64,000 bases of DNA from Heracleum sosnowskyi (lineage: Eukaryota > Streptophyta > Magnoliopsida > Apiales > Apiaceae), in NCBI GenBank assembly GCA_030848705.1, contig CM061238.1, positions 27,744,655 to 27,808,654 on the forward strand, written 5' to 3'. Position 1 is the stretch's first letter. Every line of letters starts with the position of its first letter. The notes beneath the pieces were generated by a model, which was given only the letters and a program-made list of their open reading frames with translations, did no database searches and was not told the origin of the DNA. The translations under genes and the position numbers were made by a program. Of the stretch, positions 47,232 through 57,003 are shown one piece after another.

Positions 47232-47588
47232 TCAAGTCCTACCCGATTGCCTAGTCTTAGTAGTATTTGGGAGAGTCATTATATCTTTGTTTTTCTTGTG
47301 CCCTTCAGTTTAGGTTGAAACTTGCTTCTGTTTACTCTTTAGTTCATGACAATGAAGTTCTTAAGACTGCACCTTTTTGCTTTACTTGTTTGAATTAATA
47401 AAATAATGAGTTTTGCAAGTGTTTATGTTTGAATTAAAATATTTATACGATTATTCATCATTAGCTTATAACTCGTGCCAAGCACGGGCCGAGCATGAGT
47501 CGACATTAAAATATTAGTATTAATAAATTATTAATAAATATTATTTAAAAATGTATTTCTCGAGAATTGAATGATAAAAATATATAAT
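47232..47588. other. 3' flank of the polygalacturonase gene
   Basis: A likely polyadenylation region (AATAAAATAATG near 47396) is followed by AT-rich DNA. At 47462-47490 there is a motif TAGCTTATAACTCGTGC followed by a GCACGGG half, giving a small palindrome CGTGCCAAGCACG. It is related to motifs near 12265 and 51713. Confidence 0.45.
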
Positions 47589-47928
47589 AAATAAATATTT
47601 AATTATGTAGTTATAGACAATCGAACTGTGCATAAAGATAAAGAAATTAAAGTAAATAAATAAATCTTGTATGATTACGTAGCTACAAATAATCTAACGC
47701 TCCATGAAACTATTGAATTTAAAGTAAATAAATAAATCTTGTATAATTACGTAGTTGTAAGTAATCGAACCCTGGATGAAGCTAAAGAATTTAAAGTAAA
47801 TAAATCTTGTATAATTATGTAGTTGCGAGGAATCGAACCCGGAATCGAACCTGGATGAAGCTAAAGAATTCAAAGTACATAAATCTTGTATAATTATGTA
47901 GTTGCGAGTAATCGAACCGGGTTAAGTG
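47589..47928. repeat. ~74-bp tandem repeat, about 4.5 copies
   Basis: The monomer contains AAATCTTGTATAATTA(C/T)GTAG, GAGTAATCGAACC and GATGAAGCTAAAGAATTTAA. Copies begin near 47590, 47661, 47735, 47809 and 47883 (partial). One copy has an internal duplication around ATCGAACCCGG. Older copies on the left are more diverged. No coding role. Confidence 0.8.
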
Positions 47929-48236
47929 ATAACCAAATTTGGTACTTTGGTACTTTAGTACCGCGCACCATTTTCACATTGTTTTGCTTATTAATAAAGA
48001 GTATAGATTTATCAAAATATTAATGTGTTAAGTTATTACTGTTAACTTTATATTTTGTTTCCAATTCTCACTAGAAATAGGTTATTTTGTAGTTTTTTGC
48101 TTCCGTTTCGTATTAGAAATAGGTTATTCATGTGCGCGCCTATTATAAATTCATCGGGGGTGATTTCAGTTGAGCGTGTAAATTCTATTCATTCAACTGA
48201 GGATAGACATTAACAGAGACGTTAAATCCTAGAACA

Positions 48237-50803
48237 ATGTCGTCAATCTCAACACCAGAAGTGTACTATCCAAGCCAAGACGACCTGATTTACGAAGAAG
48301 AGCTTAACAGCAATCCATTCAGCTTAAAGCTGTGGTTGAGTTACTTAATCGCTTGCACGGACTCGCCGTTTGAGAAGAGGCGCTTAATCTATGAGCGCGC
48401 ACTCAAAGCTCTGCCAGGAAGCTACAAACTATGGTACGCTTATCTTCGAGAACGTCTCGAATTTGTTAGAAACTTTCCGATTACTCATTACGTATACAAG
48501 TCACTTAATAACACTTTCGAAAGAGCGTTGGTTACCATGCATAAGATGCCGAGGATTTGGATTATGTATTTGTTGAGTTTGAGTGATCAGAAGTTAGTTA
48601 CGTTTACGAGGCGGTGTTTCGATAGGGCGTTGTGTGCCTTGCCTGTTACGCAACATGATAGGGTTTGGGAGAATTATATGGTGCGGTGAGTCAGAGAGGA
48701 GTTCCGATTGAGACATCACTTAGGGTTCATAGGAGGTATTTGAAATATGATCCTGGTCATGTTGAGGAGTTTATTGAGTTTTTGGTGGAGTCTGAATTGT
48801 GGCAAGAGGCGGCCGAGAGGTTACATACGGCATTGTTTAATTCAATTAAAGGAGGAGGGAAGACAAAGCATACGTTGTGGTTGGAGTTGTGTGATTTGTT
48901 AACGCAGAATGCGAATCAGATTTCGGGGTTGAATGTTGATGCGATTATTAGAGGTGGAATTAGCAAGTTTACGTGTGAGGTTGGAAGGTTGTGGACGTCG
49001 TTGGCTGATTATTACATCAAGAGGAAGTTGTTGATCAAGGCGAGGGATGTTTTTGAAGAGGGGATGACAAGGGTTATGACTGTGAGGGATTTTAGTGTGA
49101 TTTTTGATGCGTATTCGCAGTTTGAAGAGAGTATGCTTGCTTTGAAGATGGAAGAAGATATCAGCGACAATGAGGAAGAGGATGAGGAAGGATCAGTGGT
49201 TGTAGACGAGGAGGATGATCGGTTGAATGTGGGAAATATGAAGTTGAAGATTAAAAGGCTTTGGTTGTCGGATGATAAAGATGTGAATCTGGGATTAGCT
49301 CGGTTGGAACATCTTATGGATAGGAGGCCAGAATTAGCTAATAGTGTGCTGCTTCGGCAAAACCCACATAATGTGGAACAATGGCATAGAAGAGTTAAGA
49401 TATTTCAAGGAAATCCTGTTAGGCAACTTGAGACCTATACGCAAGCTGTAAGGACTATTGACCCGATGAAAGCTGTGGGAAAGCCTCATACTTTATGGGT
49501 TGCATTAGCTAAATTGTTTGAGACTCACAATGGTATCACTGATGCTAGGGTAATATTTGATGAGGCTGTACAAGTTGGGTACAGAGCTGTAGATGATTTG
49601 GCTAGTGTTTGGTGTGAATGGGCAGAGATGGAACTAAGACACAAAAATTTCAAGGTAGCACTTGAGGTGATGACGCGGGCTACAGCTGAGCCATCAGTTG
49701 AGGTCAAACGTAGAGTGGCAGCTGATGGCAATGAACCCGTTCAAATGAAGTTGCGCAAGTCACTCAGGCTTTGGACATTCTATGTTGACTTGGTGGAAAG
49801 CTTAGGTACCTTGGAGCCGACTCGTGCAGTGTATGACAGAATATTGGACCTAAGGATCGCCACACCCCAAATTATAATCAATTACGCTTTGCTCTTGGAA
49901 GACCATAACTACTTCGAGGATGCTTTTAAGGTCTATGAACAAGGTGTGAAGATATTCAAATATCCACATGTAAAGGATATATGGGTGACTTATCTCTCTA
50001 AATTTGTTAAAAGATATGGGAAGTCGAAGCTTGAACGAGCCAGAGAGCTATTTGAGCATGCTATTGAAATGGCCCCCGCTGAATCAGTGAAGCCTTTGTA
50101 TTTACAATATGCTAAATTGGAAGAGGATCACGGTCTAGCCAAGCGAGCAATGACTGTTTATGATCGAGCAACAAAGGCTGTCACTGCCACTGAAAAATTG
50201 AGCATGTACCAAATATACATAGCTCGTGTAGCTGAAATATTCGGGGTACCGAAAACTAGGGAAATATATGAGCAAGCAATAGGATCCGGGCTTCCAGACA
50301 ATGATACAAAAACAATGTGTATTAGATATGCACAACTTGAGAAGAAGTTGGGAGAAATCGATCGGTCTCGTGGAATATACAAGCATGCATCTGAATTTGC
50401 AGATCCAAGATCTGATGCTGACTTTTGGAGCAAGTGGCAGGAATTTGAGGTACACCATGGTAATGAAAGTACTTTTAGGGAGATGCTACTTATTAAAAGG
50501 AGTGTTGCTGCAAAGTATAGTCAGTTTCTACGTGTTCCAGAGTATATGATACAAAAAGATGAGAAGCCCAATTCAGAGAAAGCAATGGATAGCACGTGGA
50601 TGCTAGGCTTTGCAGATAATAATGAAGACATAGAGCTGCCAGATGAAAATGATAGTGAAGATGAAGGTAATGTTGAGATCACCCAGAAAGACATGCCAGA
50701 AACAGTTCATGGAGGCATACGGAAAAGAGCCGAAGAAGATGAGGACCCAGACAGGGATAGAGAGAACCTTGGTGCGCGTATAAAAAGAACGAAGAGAGCA
50801 TGA
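48237..50803 (+). CDS. SYF1: Pre-mRNA-splicing factor SYF1 (XAB2 homologue), one frameshift
   Basis: HAT-repeat (half-a-TPR) protein of the NineTeen/Prp19-associated complex, acting in the nucleus in spliceosome activation and, via XAB2, in transcription-coupled repair. Residues 1-150 are in one frame (48237-48689) and the remaining ~700 in another (open to 50803). Conserved text such as SQRGVPIETSLRV, GLNVDAIIRGGI and KSLRLWTFYVDL is recognisable throughout. The frames meet near 48684-48690, where one base seems to be missing in GTGCGGTGAGTCAG. The joined product would be about 855 residues, against roughly 900 in relatives as I recall. It seems to lack part of the linker after KYSQ and ends in an acidic tail plus IKRTKRA. 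No introns are present. Either a sequencing error in a functional gene, or a recent null allele or retrocopy. Confidence 0.85.
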
Positions 50804-51171
50804 TACTTTTGTTCTTTCCCTGAACTACAATCATGTAAGAATATAATCGTCAATTTCCAGCAAGCTAGAGAGAGTGATAACTGATAAAAACTAATTCCAT
50901 TGATTTGGTACTGTACTATTTATCCATGCAATTACTCACTTTCAAGATTTATGCTTAGATACTTTGGTTTTTATTTTGTTTGGTCGATGTTCTTTCATAT
51001 TTGTACCAGTTCACTTGTGAGTATGTTCGTTAACGATCGCTCTTCATAAATTTGTGTATTTGCCTTAACTTTTCCATTTAAGCTTGAAGTGGAACTAATA
51101 TGAATTTAACAATTATATCATGTCTTGCATCCTTGTACATTTATATGTACATTTATATAAGATTTAAGGTA

Positions 51172-51322
51172 GATGGTCAAAAATAAACGATTGTTATAAT
51201 AAATCGTATCGCGGAAAGTTTTCACCGTACGTGTAAATCACATGTATGCATACCTAAAACCCTACTATCGGAAACTTTCCGCGGTACAATTTGCTGCAAC
51301 AATCGTTTGTTGTAGACATCCC
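51172..51322. repeat. Small foldback with ~45-bp arms
   Basis: AAACGATTGTT ... TCGCGGAAAGTTTTC on the left pairs with GGAAACTTTCCGCGG ... AACAATCGTTT on the right, with several mismatches and a loop of about 45 nt. It looks like a MITE or hairpin precursor. No target duplication was identified. Confidence 0.6.
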
Positions 51323-51592
51323 CAAAGATTTAATGCAAGAAAGTCATTCTAGGCGCTTAGAATTTACGAGCTAGAAACAGAGCTGTTATATTAAAGGCAC
51401 AGAGTACATAAACTGTAACTAGTTACACAGTTTTCTGGCACAAGTTCATGTTCTTACACTATCAAGTCTATGTAGAGATTGGGAAAGCTCTCCGTGTCGT
51501 AGCTATATTTCATGGATGATGTATTGATCATCTGTTTGGCTGTGTTGAATAGAAAAAGTTCAAGAAGAAATAGAATGACACATCCAACCCAA

Positions 51593-51677
51593 AATTGATT
51601 TGGGCTGTTCAATTAGCCACTTAGCCCAATGAAAAGAATTGATTTGGGTTGTTCAATTAGTCACTTGGCCCAGTGAA
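51593..51677. repeat. Two-copy 44-bp tandem duplication
   Basis: AATTGATTTGGGCTGTTC... at 51593 is repeated with four or five changes at 51637 (AATTGATTTGGGTTGTTC...). A local duplication without coding content. Confidence 0.75.
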
Positions 51678-52649
51678 TGGATTAGCCTTTCCTTTGTCCA
51701 AGTTTTTTTGTTACTAGCTTGTAACTCATGCATTTTAATTATATTTATAATTAGTTGAACAATTAATATTTCGCTGACATTATCCAAAAATGAAACAAAT
51801 TTTTATATCAAAAATTCTATTCAATTTAAAAAATTTATTTATAATTGGCTTAAAAATTAAAATACAATTTAATTTGAATATAATTCTACTAATAATTAAA
51901 TACACTTTTTATAATCATATTACTATTAAAATACATTTCTTAAAATTAAAATCTAACTAAGATTTAACAATCCTTATTAATTAATTCGGTAATCAGAGGT
52001 CAAAAGTTTGGATAAGATTCCCCTAACACTTCTGTACGGAAACATGTAGTAATATTCCGAATTCTAAATGTATACAAAATGTGGTAATATTCCGACAACA
52101 GTTGCAGGTTTGAACTACTGTGGTAAGGGCTTGATACGGTGTACAGGCTCACAAAAATTACCCAAAATTCAAAATGTATACTTGCATGATTTGTTTACCG
52201 TTCTACTAATTTTGGAACCTTTGAAACATGGCAATTTTAAATCAATCTTTCAACAAGATTAGGGGTAAACTGCTTGTCATTCGTACAAATATTATCATTT
52301 AGATTACGGCTAACTTAAACTTATTTAAAAAAACACACTATGACAAGATCATTTGAACTCGATAAAAACTGACAATTACTGTTCGGCATTATAAAAATAC
52401 CGTGAAGTAAATCAAGAATCTAATATACACAGATGCAGTAGTTGGATGGCATCTCTACCATCACAGAGATTTCATGAATACTAGCCCTACTTGGTTTTTT
52501 TCTTTTTCTTCTTGTACTGCAGCAGCATTATTCTCAGAAGAACTACCGTCAAGGTTTATATTATTGTTCTATGTTGTTACTTCTACTTCCTTAATATAAG
52601 AAATATAAGTGTGTGATGTCTATGCTGAGACCCGAGAGATCTAAGCTGA

Positions 52650-55600
52650 TTATAGATTTGTGCCTCCAATAAGTTCCTTGTCATCGCCAAATAACCGTTG
52701 CCTGAAGTCATTTACCATCTTAGGAAGTCCATCGCGAAGGGAGACTGTTGGCTCCCACCCGAGAAGCTTTTTAGCTTTAGATATGTCTGGTTTTCTCATG
52801 TGAGGGTCATCTTCTGTGTTCGGCCTGTATTCTATCTTTGCATTTGGATCAATTGTATCTTGCACCACCTGTACAATATATCCAGTACAGTGTTATTTAG
52901 GAATCCCTGTTTTTCTAAGATTCAAAGTTTGTCTAAGATTCAGAATGTAATTAAGTTTAGTATCTGTAAGACTGTAATTATCTGTGCTCCCAGACTCGCC
53001 ACCAGCATAGTGAAACACTTGATTTTAATTCAATCAAATATGTTTGTACTAATTAATGCGGAAACATCCCATTTGGTAGTGTATATTCGAGTAGATAGAT
53101 TTCAACTGCAACTAAATATGCGAAAATTTGGCTAGAAGATGAACACAAGATCAACAGCTTACAAGCTCTCATTATGCGACTTTTTTGTGGGTGATATATC
53201 TATGTATTATGTTCCCTGTTTTTTTAAGTTCACTATAGGTTGATTAATGCAGCAAGATTATGCTCCTATCATCTTAATACAATTTGAATAACAGAAGAAA
53301 ATAGAATACAATTTGCCCCAACCCTTCAATATATTGCATAACCTTCCAAAAATTCAATATAAACATTACTCATACAGTCACTGTGAAGACAGATTACCTG
53401 AGCAAGTTCAAGCATGGTGAATTCTCCAGGGTTGCCAAGATTGAAAGGACCGACATGATCACCTTCCATCAATCGCATTAAACCTTCCACCTGTAATTTC
53501 AAGCATACATCACGAAACACGTTTTGGCAATCTAGATTATTGACATATAATTAAGAAAAATTGTACTACATGAATTCACATGAGAAGGCAGTACTGTAAG
53601 AATCTTGCCCTACAGACCAGGTACCCTAAAACACAAAAGATCACAATAATGGCTTAAGTACTTGTGAGGTTAAGATCTGTGATGAAAGCATTTAGGGCCT
53701 CTGGGTACTGCTACTAGTTCCACAAAAAGGGACACGTAAAATCTGTTATAATAGCTACCCACTTCTACTTCACTTGCTCTAATGAATGAGCTTGTAGGAA
53801 ACAAGTTCGTTATGACTTGATAGATTTCACAAAGCAAAAGAAATGAACATGTTAAAAAAGACAGAGGATTGACTCAAAAACAAATGAATGTACATTTATT
53901 TGAAGGACAAAACAACGAAATTTACCAAATCTGAAACAAACTGGAAACTCCTAGTTTGCTTTCCATCTCCATAAACAGTCAGTGGCTCCTTTCTTAAGGC
54001 CTGCATAAACAAATTTAGTCAGAAAAAAAATATTTTTCATGACTACATTGTTGATTCTACATCAAAATCACATTACTTAAAACAAAGAAGAAAATCCCAC
54101 CTGAGCTACAAAATTGCTAACAACACGTCCATCATCGAGACACATACGAGGTCCATAAGTATTGAAAATCCGAGCAATCCTAACCTGCGAAAAAAAGAAG
54201 AAAAATTTCTCGAACACTTGCACTTCATTTGATACATGTCAAGAAAAAGACCGAATATAAACCTCAATGTTGAGTCCCCTGTGGTAGTCCATAGTCAATG
54301 TCTCAGCTACACGCTTTCCCTCATCATAACAACTCCTAACACCTGCATCAATTTCAAACCAAGATTCCGAGTTTGAAAAAATTAATTCCGCTACAATCTG
54401 AATATAGACTCAATGCTGGACTACAAGTCAGCTCGAACAAAAAAAATTGAGGTGACTCACCAATGGGGTTAACATTGCCCCAGTAAGTCTCAACTTGAGG
54501 GTGTTGAAGAGGATCACCATACACCTCACTGGTGCTCGTTAGCAAGAAGCGTGCACCAACCCTTTTCGCAAGTCCCAGCATGTTCAGTGTTCCCACCACA
54601 TTTGTCTTGTGATCTCAACAAGTCAAGGCAACACCAACAACAAAATACGCAACAGAATAGGAATATCTAATATCATAGAAAATATTATGGTGAAAGAGAA
54701 AGGATATAATAGTTTTGACAGGATTGAACTTGTAATGAACAGGAGAGGCAGGACAAGCCAAATGGTAAATCTGATCAACCTCCAACAAAATTGGCTCGAC
54801 AACATCATGGCGTATGAGCTCAAACCTCGGGTTCTTCAACTGGTGCAACAGGTTCTCTTTTCGACCCGTAAAAAAATTATCAACCACTATCACACTGTCA
54901 CCTCGTTCCAACAGTCGATCCACCAGATGACTACCCACGAAACCTGCCCCGCCTGTCACCACAACCCGTAACCGCTTCCTCTTCAATCCCAATGGAACTT
55001 TTCCACCTACACAAACAAACCATTTCAAATATTCATATCCCTAAGCACTTCTTGTTTAGTTTAGTGAGAAGACATTTTTATCGTACTTGTGAAATAAATA
55101 AACAAACATAAATTTAAAATTGAAACTGTAATATGCATTTCTAATTTTTTTTTCCCATAAATTTGAAAACTTATCAACTGCTGCATTACATCAAAATTTC
55201 AGAATTTGACAGTTTAAAGGGACTTGCTCCCGTAGACGAATATTTAAGAAGCAAGGACACGGGTGCGGGAGTGCGGGTGTAGTACTGGGACACACGTAGA
55301 TTCGGCAAATTTAAAATTATGAAGATACGGGTGCGGGGGACACGTCATATGTAAATATAAATTTTTATATATATTTCATGTTATGCATATTAAAACCAAT
55401 TGGAAGAACGAAAATATATATGCAAACTGAATAAAATGCATAATTTGTTCATTCAAAATACAAAAGTATATGAGTTTAATCTTTCATTTATGCAAAATGA
55501 AAATGATCATCAATACTTTTGTATTTGTTTATTGATATTGATACTTGATTTTGTGAAGATAGTTAAAACAACTTTTGACTACAATTTTTGAAAATAAAAA

Positions 55601-56062
55601 TCGAAAGTAGGATTGTGAAAGAATCTATATGTCCAATACGGGGACACGCGTGTCCAAGAATCCGACACGGGACTCGACAGCCTACCCAAGTGTCCCTGCT
55701 AGACGAATACACATGTTGAAGATGTAATACTTTGGACACTTGATCATCATCATCTTGATCATAAATTTAAGATGGAGGAGCGAAAATGTACCTAGATTCA
55801 TGAGTGACGGATCACGGAGCTCATACGTAATGCGACGAGGGATATGAGACAATGCGGTTGACTGTAACGAGTCAGTTGCAGAGATACCATGTTCAATAGC
55901 CGACGAGACATGAAAAACATTAAACACGAGAGCCGGAATGGCGAATCCAATGAGAACAAACAACATACGTTGCTCACGAAGCATGTACTTAATCGGAGAC
56001 AAAATCGAACCCGAAAAACGTCTGCCCGTCCGATGTCTTCCGAGCCTGTCCGACTCCATCAA
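52650..56062 (-). CDS. UXS: UDP-glucuronic acid decarboxylase (UDP-xylose synthase), membrane-anchored type
   Basis: Converts UDP-glucuronate to UDP-xylose, the donor for xylan and xyloglucan, normally in the Golgi lumen for this type. Eight exons (minus): 55792-56062, 54708-55006, 54461-54608, 54263-54342, 54101-54184, 53926-54000, 53398-53490 and 52650-52868, joining exactly to 422 residues. A single N-terminal membrane anchor lies at about residues 33-50 (MLFVLIGFAIPALVF). Then follows an extended-SDR domain with GGAGFVG for NAD (109-115), TSTSEVYG (214-221) and the Y-x3-K pair (about 245/249). All catalytic motifs are present. Intron 2 (54609-54707) is of the AT-AC class; the others are GT-AG. 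The start is the first ATG; the second, one codon on, would serve equally. Intron 1 (785 bp) holds an inserted repeat. The residues around the anchor differ from relatives, as is usual there. Confidence 0.95.
54609..54707 (-). other. U12-type AT-AC intron in the UDP-xylose synthase gene
   Basis: No GT donor fits the conserved protein here. On the minus strand the intron starts ATATCCTTTC and ends GAGATCAC, with a branch-site-like CCTTGACT whose adenosine lies about 14 nt before the end. Removing exactly these 99 bp joins NPVKTI to KTNVVGTLN, the conserved text of the family, in frame. These are the consensus features of minor-spliceosome AT-AC introns. Confidence 0.9.
55233..55709. repeat. 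Inserted repeat in intron 1 of the UDP-xylose synthase gene
   Basis: The 10-mer TAGACGAATA occurs at 55233-55242 and 55700-55709. Between them, GCAAGGACACGGGTG on the left and, in reverse complement, GCAGGGACACTTGGG on the right look like terminal inverted repeats. The interior has many GGACACG/CGTGTCC motifs and an AT-rich core. Probably a Mutator-like MITE, or less likely a SINE. The 8-bp gap between the left 10-mer and the repeat end is unexplained. Confidence 0.5.
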
Positions 56063-57003
56063 TATTACTTGTCACCTTACGTAAAAACAAGACACCAGAA
56101 ATTTTTTGATAATGTGTATAAAAGATGGTGACAAATTTTTAGTTTTGCATATGAAAAGAATGTGTAAAAGGTATTGGAAAAGAACGGGGAGAAAGATTCA
56201 AGAGGGGAGCTAATTTGCATGAAATTTCGGTCGTAGATGCGAGACCAGAGGAATGTATAACCAACTCAAAACGTACACTTGGCAGTTAAACTTGTGTTTT
56301 TAAGACTTTAACTAGATTAATGTGCATGTAAGTAAATGTTTAAGGTGAATGCACCATCACCAAGTATTGTTCATAGGGAACAGCCGAGGCTGCACCTTTA
56401 TCGTGTATTAATTTCAAGGTTTAATTAGTTCTTACTCCCTCCGTCATCTAATTGGACGGAGGAAGTAATTAGTAAAGGTCGTAGAGTTACATTTACTCAA
56501 TAGTAGCATAGGTTACAGAGTAGTAGTAACAATTTTCCATATCCCGAGAGTAAAATATGTAAATTTGGAAAAGAGTTTTTCGTATTTACCAAAATGTCAT
56601 TAAAAACGGGAACTATCGGATGTTATTCTCGTACCCATTTTTCTCTTTAATTAAATACGAAAATAACTTCGGATTATATAAATGAAAACTGCACATGTAG
56701 CTAGCATCAGTAATCTCGAAAAATAAATGATAAAAATTCATATAGCAAGCTGAAAATTTGGAAATGAAGAATCAAACAAACTTGTTCTATTGGTATTTAA
56801 TTTGTAGCTAAAAAAACAGAGCTACGATTAATATACACAACTTTTACTTTCGAATTTACATGGGTGATACATAAACACTATGCAACTAATCTACATTTAC
56901 ACTATACTTTCTTTTTTGTAACTCTTTTATTGTACAAAGGAGTAGCTATTTTGAAATTTGATATGGGAGAATAGAACCAGTCTTTGTGCACCTCAATCTT
57001 TCA
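56063..57003. other. Intergenic DNA between UDP-xylose synthase (5' end) and LIN-like gene (3' end)
   Basis: Contains the decarboxylase promoter region on its left side and the LIN-like 3' UTR on its right. Apart from the short Stowaway-like foldback at 56432-56468, no other feature is recognised. Confidence 0.5.
56432..56468. repeat. Stowaway-like mini-foldback
   Basis: TACTCCCTCCGTC (56433) is followed after nine bases by GACGGAGGAAGTA. This is the terminal repeat of Stowaway/Tc1-mariner MITEs (CTCCCTCCGT) in inverted order with TA at both ends. Only the two termini remain, so it is an internally deleted remnant. Confidence 0.6.

Larger units (their letters stand above)
50804..52649. other. 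Intergenic DNA between SYF1 and UDP-xylose synthase 3' ends
   Basis: Convergent intergenic region with the 3' UTRs of both genes. Apart from two small repeats listed separately (51172-51322 and 51593-51677) and a TAGCTTGTAACTCATGC motif at about 51713, I see no gene. AT-rich from 51700 to 52400. Confidence 0.5.

Noticed and set aside
48686..48700. GTGAGT splice donor in SYF1 explaining the frame change
   Set aside because: An intron starting there would remove the conserved SQRGVPIE segment that follows immediately, and no suitable acceptor restores the family sequence. A single-base loss fits better.
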